Assembly (NCBI RefSeq): GCF_026914185.1
Contig: NC_070564.1
Coordinates: forward strand, 6,510,001-6,574,000
Length of the DNA stretch: 64,000 bases
Direction of reading: 5' to 3'
Source: Puccinia triticina
Lineage: Eukaryota > Basidiomycota > Pucciniomycetes > Pucciniales > Pucciniaceae
Part shown: positions 55,349 through 64,000 of the stretch, piece after piece
Position numbering within the stretch: the first letter of the stretch is position 1
Layout of the letters: each line of letters starts with the position of its first letter
The notes under the pieces: generated by a model
The model's input: the letters and a program-made list of their open reading frames with translations, nothing else
The model's database searches: none
Told to the model about the DNA's origin: nothing
Translations under genes and position numbers: made by a program

Positions 55349-55549
55349 GAGCTGGAACTGCACCAGGGTACCTAGGACCCACCAATCAGAGCTAGGGGCA
55401 AGCAGAGCTTTGCAGGCTTGCAGTTTACGCGCGTTTACCTGCCTGAATTTCCACCCAGACTGGCCACCCATACCTGGGTATCTGCGCACTTCCACGAGTA
55501 CCCGCCCACAGGTGCCTAGTACCCGTCAGTGGGTACTAGGGGCCAGCTC
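55349..55549. mobile_element. about 201-bp Tc1/mariner-like MITE
   Basis: Left end GAGCTGGAACTGCACCAGG and right end CTAGGGGCCAGCTC are imperfect inverted repeats, with TA on each side (55347-55348 and 55550-55551). The interior has GGGTACCTAGGACCC and TAGTACCCGTCAGTGGGTAC palindromes. A TA duplication is weak evidence alone, so the family assignment is tentative. Confidence 0.5.
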
Positions 55550-56260
55550 TACTTAATGTGATAAATGAAACTTTCTCAAAGGTTCTTTAAACTGATCTTT
55601 GATGCACAGACACCATGGGTGTAACAGCTATGCTACAAGAAGTTTAATTTATTGGTCAGTGCAGTGGTTTTTGGATTCCTATGCAGCACTGCATAGCAGC
55701 TGTCAGAAAGCAAAGCTGCAGTTTTTTAGAAATCCTGGTAATGAAAATAGCATTTAGTGCACTGAATAGTGGGCAGATACATGATTTATTTGGATAAATC
55801 TGCGCCTTGAGGAACTCTGTCCAATTCTAGGCCATTAGCAGTTGGGGGAGGGGAATGCCCTCCGGTTAGAACTGGTCGAGAAATGGAGCTGAGAGTCGTG
55901 TAGCGTGCCACAACAAACAAGACAGAAGAAACAAAACAAAACGTGAAAGAAGACCAACCCTCCTCAATCCAAAACCTAACCAATGCGCGCATTGAAGGAA
56001 TACATAAAAGAAACAGGATGTAAGGAAATTAAAAGGAAAAAAGAACAAAAATAAGCCAATTAAACCACCCAAACAAGAACCAAGGAAAAAGGAAGAAGGG
56101 GGGAGATCCTGAGACGTCTTGAGGATGTGGCGCACACCACGCAGTCAAATCTTGAAGGATTGGGATCTTGATTTCTTGAGCCTTGATGTCCTCTGGCGCG
56201 CCGCGCGCAATAAAAACCTTGATCCTGATGTGTGTACTGGTCTGTCCACCACACTTTAAT
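55550..56260. other. non-coding stretch
   Basis: Several minus-strand ORFs (55786-56254) are hydrophobic or low-complexity, with no recognised family. Confidence 0.3.
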
Positions 56261-56721
56261 GTAACCTTTACAGTTAGGTTACCGCCCAGTTACCAATAAC
56301 TGGTGGCTGAGTTATGTTATCCAATTTGCAAAATTGGATACCACAGTTTCAGTTACGATAATGGGTATTGTAAGTTTTATAGTGGGCCATTATCCAAGAC
56401 CCAAGAAATGTGACTTAATCAAGATTTTAATGGGTTAGTTAGGTGCCTTCCAGCTTTTGTATATGTTGTGCGTGCAACTCCCCCCCTGGGAGGGGGTAGC
56501 TAGTCCCCTATGCGGCTATGCTTGCCCTAACACATGTATTACATGGGGTTTCTTCATGTTCCTGGTATTGTAATGTCTCAAAATTATGTTATCTGAGCCT
56601 TACAATACAATACAGTAAAAGAAGTATACATCATCTGGGAGGTTGGATATGGATAACTAAAAAAAGTTACAGTATCCAAAATTGCCCCTGTAACATACCG
56701 TAACATATCTGCCCACTGCTG
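56260..56721. mobile_element. decayed hAT-like MITE related to 37902
   Basis: The right end CATATCTGCCCACTGCTG matches the 37902 family terminus. The interior has GTTATCCAATTTGCAAAATTG and TTACGATAATGGGTATTG as in that element. The left terminus is not recognisable, so the copy is truncated or diverged. Confidence 0.55.
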
Positions 56722-56724
56722 ACT

Positions 56725-56990
56725 GAATCCACGGTTAGGGATGGGTGGTGGGCCATGGTGCATCAGCTTGCTGATGCTGGGTGGCAGGGTGTGGGCTTGG
56801 GTTGTTGTTAATGTTTAGTGGCCTGTTTCTTTTTTCTAATTGTTTTTTTTTGTGGTGCCCTCTGATTTTATCTGCCTGTTTTGGTGAAGGGGAAACCCTT
56901 GAGTTCTCTTTTGTGTTTGGTCATTTTGTAGGGGGAACCCTTGAATTTTTTTTGTACAATTCTCAGACTTTAATATACTTGGATGTATAA
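56725..56990 (-). repeat. LTR-like repeat R1, inverted partial copy
   Basis: On the minus strand ATCCAAGTATATTAAAGTC is followed by CAAGGGTTCCCCCTAC, CAAGGGTTTCCCCTTC and CAGCAAGCTGATGCACC, the same order as in the plus-strand copies at 37208 and 41250. Confidence 0.6.
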
Positions 56991-57490
56991 TCTTACAAAA
57001 TTTTGAAAACCATAACTCTGATGCACCATGTTGAAAAAGTAGGAAAGTGTTCCGAGAGTTTTTGTTGGACATTATAGATCATGTACTCTTTTAAGTTTTA
57101 TGTGTACAAAATATAGAATCCGTCTCTACCGCGTGAGAAAAAGTAGACTTGTAAACTCGGCACACCTCGAAATTTGAACGCGCATGGGTCCGGAAGATCA
57201 TCCGGTCATCGGTCAACACTTCTTTCTGGTTCTCTGCGAGTGAGAGGCTTTGGTTGGCGTGGATAAATCCAACTGATCTCGTCCGACTTCTTCTGCCGCG
57301 TGTGATGAGGTGTGATGTATGTATTACCCCTGCGGAATAGACTCTACGCACCCCCTTATTTCCGCCGCTGCGCTACGATGTACACTATGGGCCCGAGGTG
57401 AAGGGGTAGTCTACCACAGGCGGACTTGCTCTCGTCGCTCAATCTCGGTTCCCCCTTATTAAGTGAAATTTTTCTGTCGTATTAAGTGAA

Positions 57491-58518
57491 ATGGATGATC
57501 CAGTCGCCGAGGTACGTGGAGGGCAATCCCAGTGATTGCTGCTTGCTATCTTAATATCTTTCTTATAAGGACTAAACTTGAAGGGGAAATTGAGTTCCAA
57601 CTAATGCCAGACTTCTGCTTTTGTTCATTTATCTTGTCCAATTCAGATTAAGGACGTTGTACGATCACTTGTTGAGCCTTACGAAGCGTGGGTGCTTGCT
57701 TCGAATGTGGAAAAGTTAGACACATCTCTCGTTTTTTCCCCCATCTTTCTGTCGGATCGACCTTGCTTGAGGAAAACGGATGCTAAATGCATTGAATCAT
57801 TTGTGCTCTCTCCCAGATATTTTACTGAGGACGCGTTTATCTTGCATCCGCTCTTAAATCAGACCCGAGCAAGAGGCAGCCGGGAACATTTGAAAGGTAT
57901 TTATAAAATTCTGTGAGTTTTCCTTCCACTTATCAGTATCCTCTGGATCATGAAGATCAATAAGGCTATCTCTTAGTGATGAAGCAACATTCTGGAACTT
58001 GGCCAATGGCACAGCCGGGTTTTTACCATCAACAACAAAATCGAGTTTCACGCGGTAATGTTCAATGAAGATAAAACTCAAGGTGCTATTGGTAAGCTCC
58101 AGAGGCGAAGCCGGTAAGACCCTTATCCAAGCATCCGCTGATCAAGTTTGGTTTGTGATTGCCTGGCCCACGACTAGAATTGACCGAACACCTCTACCCA
58201 CGGCTATTTCCGTTTGAAAGTATGAAATTTTCCTTGCCACTCTGGATCCGAATCGACTTGGTTAAAGATAGTGATGGCAAATATCGAATATGCAGGTTAG
58301 TGATCTCGCACCATAGTTCCTCAAATCCATCTTGCGTCTCCCAGCTAATCCCATCCAACGATAGGCAACACGACATGGTTCCAACTGATCCAGGGATCGT
58401 TAACCTTCCCTTCCTTTCGATGGTGGCTCAGTGCTTTAACATCGTTAAAGCGTTCAATGGTATGGCCATGGGGATCATTGGCAAGTTTCTTCTTGATCGG
58501 AGGTATCTTGGAGCTTGA
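57491..58518 (+). CDS. NTF2-like (SigF-type) domain protein
   Basis: Six exons join in frame to 177 aa: 57491-57511, 57647-57714, 57817-57912, 58015-58091, 58178-58295 and 58365-58518; donors include GTACGT and GTGAGT. The product begins MDDPVAEIKDVVRSLVEP and has a cone-shaped NTF2/SnoaL-like order: FTEDAFILHPLLNQTRARG, SREHLKGIYKIL, KIEFHAVMFNEDKTQGAI, ELTEHLYPRLFPF, LPLWIRIDLVKDSDGKYRIC, then RQHDMVPTD and a hydrophobic C-terminal helix (FLSMVAQCFNIVKAFNGMAM). This matches fungal SigF-like NTF2 proteins of unknown biochemical role. The first exon encodes only seven residues, and the final intron (69 bp) is a multiple of three without an in-frame stop, so its retention would keep the frame. 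Confidence 0.8.
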
Positions 58519-59299
58519 AGTATCTCTTGATGGTCGTGTTTCAAGCCGCATTACCTTTCGATAAATGCATGTCCTCTAGAGTTAGTTATCAAGCAGCTCT
58601 TTCGATGTGATGTATTCTTCTTTGACAAATCCTCTAAATTTCAAATCAAGAATTGATCATTCATGATTCCTGCATATTTTTTGATGCATATTTTAATATT
58701 ATGGATGCCTAGCAGCTTGGCTTTAGTTCTAACTTCTTCTTGCAAAGTTGCATTGCAATCCAGCATAAAAATTTTCCAAAATAAAATCAGATCAGACATG
58801 AATCACTGGCAAAACTAGCTGAGCAGCACTGCCATCCCAAAAATCTGGGGAATCTTTTGATGTATTCATTGATTCTTAACTTCTGCGTTAAAAAAACATT
58901 TTTGCACCCAAATTGCCTTGCCTACCAACTTTCAAGTGCAAGCCAGTAACAGAAAATTATACCAAATTTTAATGCATAGATCATCTATAGATGATAGACC
59001 GACCTGGAGAAAATAAACAAGATTTTGATGCATAGACCCAAATGAAGCATAGTTCAACTTTAATGAATATGAAGGCTAAATACAAATGCAACATGATGTG
59101 CTTTGGTTGTAACTCAAGAAAATCCAATTATTCACTTATTTGGATGAGGAATGGATAGCAAGTGTGAATTAAACCTGTCAATTGAGAAAAATATTGGAGG
59201 ACTTCCCTTTGATTTACACGGCCGTGTAAAGTCAGATTTGGCACCTGTAAAGCCAGATTTTTACACCCTGGTTTCACTAGTACTTTTCAGCGGCTAGAT
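58519..59299. other. non-coding flank
   Basis: AT-rich; no gene or repeat recognised except a short ACACGGCCGTGT palindrome at about 59216. Confidence 0.3.
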
Positions 59300-59955
59300 C
59301 AAACCAGAACATCCCTCTCAATGGCCGGTCTTGACCAGGCATCTAGAGGGTTGCGTACTCTCGATGGCCGGTCTATACCGGGCATCAAGAGGATCCGGTA
59401 CAGACCGGCCATCAAGAGTACGCAACCTTGATGCCCGGTGTGTCCCGGTCATCAAGAGGATTCAACCCTCCTGATACCCGGTATAGACCAGCCAGTGAGA
59501 GGATTCAACCCTCTCAATGCCCGGTATAGACCGGCCATCCAGAGTACGCAACCCTCTAGATGCCCGGTCAAGACCGGCCATCAAGAGTACACAACCCTCT
59601 CAATGGCCGGTATAGACCGGTCATTGCAAGGACATAGCCCACTCAATGACCAGCCTGTACCTTGAGAGGACACATCCCTCTTGATGGCCAGTACAGACCA
59701 GCCATTGAGAGAGAGGGCACCACCCTCTGGCAGATCTGCGCCGGTCATCAAGAGGACACAACCCTTTTGATGGCCGGTACAGACCGGTCATCAAGGGGGT
59801 ACATCTGTACCGGTCATCGAGAGGCTTGAGTCCTCTCAATGACCGGCATTGTGTCCTCTTGATGTCCTACCCACCGGTCATTGAGAGGCATGTGTCCTCT
59901 CAATGACTAGTGGTACAGAGGACACATCTGTACCGGGCATCAAGAGGACACTGTA
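59300..59955. repeat. hairpin array, GATGGCCGGT...ACCGGCCATC type
   Basis: More than ten short palindromes such as CTCGATGGCCGGTCTATACC followed by GGGCATCAAGAGG, alternating CTCTCAATG/CATTGAGAG and CTTGATG/CATCAAGAG ends. The array is cut on the right by the LTR that begins at 59956. It shares its unit with 6400-6880 and 60240-61160. Confidence 0.85.
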
Positions 59956-60083
59956 TATTGAGAATAGATTGTCTTCTCAGTTGCAGCGTACCACAATGCC
60001 AATGTTAAATGAACTTAGTTTGCAACCTCTTGCATATTATGTGTGTCATCACCTCAAACTCATTTTTATGCAATGTGTACTTA

Positions 60084-61304
60084 CACCGCCAGCAAACGGC
60101 TGACGTAATCCGGATTTCGTCGCGCTGACGAAATCCAAACTCAATTGAAAACCCGCGCCCCGGGTGTGTCGTCACCTGTTGTGGATTTCGTCACCTGCCA
60201 TTCTCAGTGGCAGGTGCAAGACGAAAGCACGACTCCCTCGATGGACGGTGCTAACCGGTCATCGAGGGGACACACACACCTCCCTTGATGGCCCGTCTGG
60301 ACCGGCCATCAAGAGGAACACCCTACATTATCTTGTTGGCCGGTCAGTACCGGCCAGCGAGAGTAAGGCACTGTTTGCACTCTCGATGGCCGCTACTGAC
60401 CGGCCATCAAAAGGTGACACATATGCCCCTTGGTGGCCTGTCAGTACACCGGCCATCGAGACGAAAACACTAAACTCTTGATGGCCCGTACTGGCCGGCC
60501 ATCGAGAGCAAAACTCTCTTGGTGATGTGTATACACATCACCCTTGATGGCCCGTCAGTACCGGCCATCGAGAGGAACATAATACACTCTTGATGGCCTG
60601 GACTGATCGGCCATCAAGAGGACATGCGCATCTCGCACAGTGACCCAACTGGTCATTGAGAGCAAAGCGCTTCACTCTCAATGGCCAGTCAGCGCAGGCC
60701 ATCGAGAGTGTAGTATATTCCTCTTGATGGCCGGTACTGACGGGCCATCAAGTGGGGTGTGTATTTCCTCTCGATGGCCGATCAGTCCAGGCGATCAAGA
60801 GTGTATTATGTTCCTCTCGATGGCCAGTACTGACGGGCCATCGAGGGTGATGTGTATACACATCACCAAGAGAGTTTTGCTCTCGATGGCCGGCCAGTAC
60901 GGGCCATCGAGAGTTTAGTGTTTTTGTCTCAATGGCCGGTGTACTGACAGGCCACCAAGGGGCATATGTGTCACCTTTCGATGGCCAGTCAGTAGCGGCC
61001 ATTGAGAGTGCAAACAATGCCTTACTCTCGCTGGCTGGTACTGACCGGCCAACGAGATAATGTAGGGTGTTCCTCTTGATGGCCGGTCCAGACGGGCCAT
61101 CAAGGGAGGTGTGTGTGTCCCCTCGATGACCGGTTAGCACCGGCCATCGAGGGAGTCGTGCTTTTGTCTTGCACCTGCCACTGAGAATGGCAGGTGACGA
61201 AATCCACAACAGGTGACGACACACCCGGGGCGCGGGTTTTCAATTGAGTTTGGATTTCGTCAGCGCGACAAAATCCGTATTACGTCAGCCGTTTGCTGGC
61301 GGTG
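60084..61304. mobile_element. 1.22-kb foldback element inserted in the TRIM LTR
   Basis: Nearly the whole element is one inverted repeat. The left end CACCGCCAGCAAACGGCTGA is mirrored by the right end TCAGCCGTTTGCTGGCGGTG, and the pairing continues with mismatches to about 60620 / 60765. TTA is duplicated on each side (60081-60083 and 61305-61307). The intact 3' LTR of the same TRIM shows the empty site with a single TTA. Arms are filled with GATGGCCGG palindromes. The mirrored open frames at 60164-60481 (plus) and 60748-61224 (minus) are by-products of symmetry. The TTA duplication suits PIF/Harbinger-type transposition. Confidence 0.92.
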
Positions 61305-61307
<3 letters not shown>

Positions 61308-61342
<35 letters not shown>

Positions 61343-61369
61343 TATGTGAGTTCGACTCTCACAGTACAC
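61308..61369 (+). repeat. tRNA-like sequence in TRIM 5' LTR, split by the foldback insertion
   Basis: The 3' part of the same tRNA-like unit (from the D-arm on, with TTCGACT T-loop). Its 5' acceptor strand GTGTACT lies at 60075-60081 on the far side of the 1.22-kb insertion. A second T-arm-like GTGGGTTCAATACCCAC follows at 61376-61392. Confidence 0.65.
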
Positions 61370-61636
61370 AAGGTTGTGGGTTCAATACCCACTTCACTCG
61401 GACCATACTTTTCACAAGTTCAATAGGTTATGAGCCCAGATAGTGCTATGCTGCTATTCAAATGAACTTGAAAAAGATAGGTGCATTGTTCCTAACCCTG
61501 CAACTAGCAAGGGGGAGTATTGAGAGTAGATTGTCTGCTCAGTTGCAGCGTACCACAATGCCCATGTTAAATGCACTTAGTTTGCAACCTCTCGCATATT
61601 ATGTGTGTCATCACCTCAAACTCATTTCTATGCAAT

Positions 61637-61638
61637 GT

Positions 61639-61680
<42 letters not shown>

Positions 61681-61707
61681 TATGTGAGTTTGACTCTCAC
61701 AGTACAT
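61637..61707 (+). repeat. tRNA-like sequence in TRIM 3' LTR
   Basis: A 71-nt segment folds as a cloverleaf: acceptor GTGTACT with AGTACAT, D-arm GCTC/GAGC with the A-box TTAGCTCAATGG, an irregular anticodon arm (one mismatch and a G-T pair, loop CATGAAT without the usual U33), and T-arm GTGAG/CTCAC with a TTTGACT loop (TTCGACT in the 5' LTR, where the acceptor also pairs perfectly as AGTACAC). It is tRNA-derived; decoding function is unlikely because the anticodon loop is non-canonical. Confidence 0.7.
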
Positions 61708-62285
61708 GGCAGTTGCACATCGCCGCCAAAGCGCCCAAAGTTCGGCCGTCAATTTGACGGACGCACCCCAGCCATTCATGACCGTTCACATGCCGGCCTC
61801 CGGTCAACCGTCAAGCGGACCGCCGAACTTGGCGGCACCCCCACCAATGCGCAATTGGGCAAGCAGCTGGCAAAAGTAAGGGTGGCTCGACCCCAGCGGC
61901 AATTTGCCGTCGAACCCGAGCCCCCCTACAAAATTGATCAGGGCTGTTTGCTCACTGTTCGACCACAATTGCCGGCTGATCACATCACCCCAAGCCCAAA
62001 ACCACGCTCACTTCCAGATCCACTGCTGCTCACAGCTCTCCGATCCCTTTTGGCAGATATACTCGGGTCAACTCACAAGACACACTCACTTTGGTTTTAC
62101 GGCCACCTGGGCACTTTTTTTATTTTTATTGAACTTTGCAGTTTTTTTTTATCTCTTCTTTTGTTTGTTTGTTTTGCTTTTAAGGCTGTCTAGAGAGGGA
62201 AAAAGATGAGATGAGAGAATGGTGAAGTACTGGGGGCCATACTAGAGTGAGAGAGCAGGGGGCCATGTTGCTAGATTGAGAGAGC
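61708..62285. other. unassigned sequence downstream of TRIM
   Basis: A frame GRTPAIHDRSHAGLRSTVKR through QRQFAVEPEPPYK is open but unrecognised. The frame that runs through the LTR into it is not a gene. Confidence 0.3.
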
Positions 62286-62349
62286 AGCTTCTCTGTCAAG
62301 AAACGCCGTTGTATCGGCCGCCGCTGGATCGAGCCCATACTGTGCAATT

Positions 62350-62920
62350 TCAAGATGGTTGATTGGAGATCAAGGTGAATCGTTGAGGGATGGCGGGTGG
62401 TCCAGAGCAGATAGATCTTGCTTCAATCATCGCCATCAAGATCCTTGCTCTGCCCGTCGGAAGATTGATGCTGCCGTCGAAACAGTTCCCAGGGTCCTGC
62501 AGGGCCAGATCTCGATAGGATGGGTTCCAGTTTGAAGTGCCGACCTGGACGGTGATGGTGCCGAGTACCAATTTCAGTTTCTCCATTCTTGGTCTCCTGC
62601 GCAGACAGTCGGTGTTCCTGGGCAGGAGCAAGTAGTTGAGAAGCGCAAAGGAGGCATCCCATGTTTTGGCAGCAATCCCGAATGCGGCCAGGTCGTCGCC
62701 AAAGTGGTTCTGCTCGGCGCACAAGTCCTCCCGGCCTGGCCGGCGCTTGCAGGAGATCGCGAGGTTGGAGGGGAAGTTGGCCCGGTGATGGAGCGAGTCG
62801 TCCATGCTGGCACTGCGTCGGCTCCCAGCCCCAGGCGAGCCTGCTCGGTGGCCGCAGCTTCTCTGTCAAGAAGCGCCGTTGTATCTGCCGCCGCTGGATC
62901 GGGCCCATACTGTGCAATCA
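62350..62920 (-). pseudogene. unrecognised minus-strand coding fragment
   Basis: One frame reads EDLCAEQNHFGDDLAAFGIA then AKTWDASFALLNYL and LKLVLGTITVQVG; an overlapping frame upstream reads AQYGPDPAAADTTALLDREA. The (E)Q..FG.DL..FGIA..W(D/E)A pattern is vaguely reminiscent of methyltransferase-family proteins, but no SAM motif is seen. A 62-bp direct repeat (62288-62349 and 62856-62917, GCTTCTCTGTCAAGAA(A/G)CGC onward) brackets the segment, suggesting a duplication or capture event. A frame shift between the two halves argues against an intact gene. Confidence 0.3.
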
Positions 62921-63240
62921 GTGACTGCATTTCCACATCACAGAGAATCCTGTCCGTCCATCGCCCACCTACCAGATTTTCTGAGCCAGACGAGGGGAGG
63001 GGAGAGCCATGCAAGGAGGAGAAGCGGGAAAAGGGAGGAGGGATGGGACAGGAGAGGACAAAGCAATTCAAGCAGGCAAGGAGGAGTGATAGTCGGGGGA
63101 ACAAGGCTTGGAAGGAGCCAAGCGAGGTGCGGAGCTCAATGGAGGATGCAATGTGGAGGTGGGCGTGCTGTGGATGGGGTGTGGGCCAGGCAAGGAGGAG
63201 GCAGGCGCAGAGGGACACGTATGTGGGTTGGTGAGGGTCT
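62921..63240. other. non-coding GC/purine-rich stretch
   Basis: No gene supported; frames are low-complexity (GGGAGAGCCATGCAAGGAGG-type sequence). Confidence 0.3.
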
Positions 63241-63248
63241 AGCTTAAC

Positions 63249-63311
63249 TAAGCCTCTCGAACGGAGGGTCCGGGGGACCCCGCCCGGAGGGCTCTCCGCA
63301 AGAGAGGCTTA
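63249..63311. repeat. 63-bp foldback (TAAGCCTCTC...GAGAGGCTTA)
   Basis: Perfect 10-bp terminal inversion with internal GGAGGGTCCGGGGGACCCCG and CCCGGAGGGCTCTCC. Same family as the units at 19978-20166 and 21746-21791. Confidence 0.75.
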
Positions 63312-63870
63312 CGCCTAATGTCTGAAGTCTGGCAGGGAAAGGAAGGATATTCAACCCCAAAACCACTAAATAATTATTTAAAAATCAGCAAAATATGTAC
63401 AAAAAAACTGAATAGACAGTTTCATTGCCAGTGCTGATGCGCACCCTCACAAAGACCCAAAACTGATTGAAGAAATCCGTTTTGAAGGTCAAAGGAACCC
63501 TGAAGCATATTACATTGCTCTGAAGATCCATTTTTGGATTTTCTGATAATATGCACAATTGAATTTCCTTTCTGCAACAAAATGCAACACTACATGTGTA
63601 GGATCTGCGGGTTTGCGGATCCAGTATCCACCAGGCATGATGGTTGCGCATCCTTAGTTTACATTTCTTCATGTTTTTTTATTTTTAAACCATTAGTACA
63701 GTGCAAATGGTTTGGATTGAGGAGATGAAACCGGTGCCAAATGAAAGCTGAGGTCCAGAAGTATCTTTTGGCTCTGGGGCAGGTCCACAGGACCTGAGGG
63801 GGAGGCTGGCTGAGGCTTAATATTTTCCCTCCAGCCAATTGTGATTTCTTTCCCAGCCAAAATTTCGACA
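63312..63870. other. non-coding stretch
   Basis: AT-rich; no gene recognised. Confidence 0.3.
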
Positions 63871-63877
63871 TTACGCG

Positions 63878-63960
63878 CAAGTCCCTCCCTGCGGGAGGGG
63901 CCGCTTCGCGGCCAGCCACAGCAAGCCTCCCACCAGGGGGGACTTGTGTTAAGTTAGGTG
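63878..63960. repeat. foldback (CAAGTCCCTCCC...GGGACTTGTG)
   Basis: CAAGTCCCTCCCTGCGGGAG pairs with CACCAGGGGGGACTTG; an inner GGCCGCTTCGCGGCC hairpin lies between. It is followed by TTAAGTTAGG, as in the copy at 23437-23560. Confidence 0.65.
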
Positions 63961-64000
63961 AGGGTGGGGGAGATGGAGGGTGGCGGTGATCCGATGAGCG

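Larger units (their letters stand above)
59956..61706 (+). mobile_element. miniature LTR retrotransposon (TRIM), 3' LTR truncated, 5' LTR split by an insertion
   Basis: The 5' LTR is 59956-60083 plus 61308-61425, 246 bp once the inserted element is removed, with ends TATTGAG and TTCAATA. The 3' LTR is 61518-61706 and stops matching at 61706. Between them only 92 bp (61426-61517) remain: a GGTTATGAGCCC primer-site match to the initiator tRNA anticodon region at once inside the 5' LTR, and AGCAAGGGGGAG next to the 3' LTR. There is no coding region, which defines a TRIM. The LTR carries a tRNA-like sequence. Over the first 128 bp the LTRs differ at six positions. Confidence 0.85.

Noticed and set aside
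60164..61224. Pair of near-identical ORFs on opposite strands (MCRHLLWISS...)
   Set aside because: They arise from the symmetric arms of the foldback element and consist of translated palindromic units.
61637..61707. Functional tRNA gene
   Set aside because: The cloverleaf is recognisable but the anticodon arm is mismatched, position 33 is not U, and the sequence is part of an LTR; annotated as tRNA-like instead.
61462..62193. 243-codon ORF running from the TRIM interior through its 3' LTR
   Set aside because: Passes through non-coding LTR and the tRNA-like sequence; open by chance.

Overview
The window looks like a nuclear contig from a filamentous basidiomycete, most likely a rust fungus (Pucciniales). 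Its protein genes are broken by many short GT-AG introns (about 70-200 bp). They encode conserved eukaryotic housekeeping proteins and lie in a very repeat-rich background of Ty3/gypsy and Ty1/copia elements, MITEs and foldback repeats. The rust assignment is inference; no species marker was read.

Layout. Positions 1-7.9 kb are repeats: nested CACTG-type MITEs (953-1261), a hAT-like MITE with a triplicated 102-bp unit (1623-2336), a complete gag-only LTR element with 197-bp LTRs (3725-5448), and a 1.59-kb Harbinger-like TIR element packed with small palindromes (6165-7754). Positions 7.96-18.8 kb form the gene island: NC2-beta/Dr1 (minus), Vac8 (minus), RNA polymerase III subunit RPC5/Rpc37 (plus) and Yop1/DP1 (plus). 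All four exon structures could be joined in frame by hand. Positions 19-48 kb are almost entirely mobile or decayed DNA: a perfect solo LTR (20282-21231), a large Ty3/gypsy element whose pol is interrupted by a MITE (28844-33871), two hAT-like MITEs, repeated LTR-like blocks, and short fragments resembling host genes (shugoshin, a syntaxin, a PIP kinase). Positions 48.7-54.65 kb hold a complete Ty3/gypsy chromovirus with paired LTRs and a TATTC target duplication, disabled by one in-frame stop. Positions 57.5-58.5 kb hold a six-exon NTF2-like (SigF-type) gene. Positions 59.3-61.7 kb are a nested structure: a hairpin array, then a miniature LTR element (TRIM) whose LTR carries a tRNA-like sequence, itself split by a 1.2-kb foldback element. 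The remainder is repeats and an unrecognised minus-strand ORF cluster.

The housekeeping genes do not form a pathway: they act in transcription repression, Pol III transcription, vacuole inheritance and fusion, and ER shaping. The strongest unusual observations are the TRIM with a Pol III-like tRNA sequence in its LTR, the precise nested insertions that can be dated relative to each other, and the GATGGCCGGT hairpin arrays that recur inside two different TTA-flanked TIR elements.
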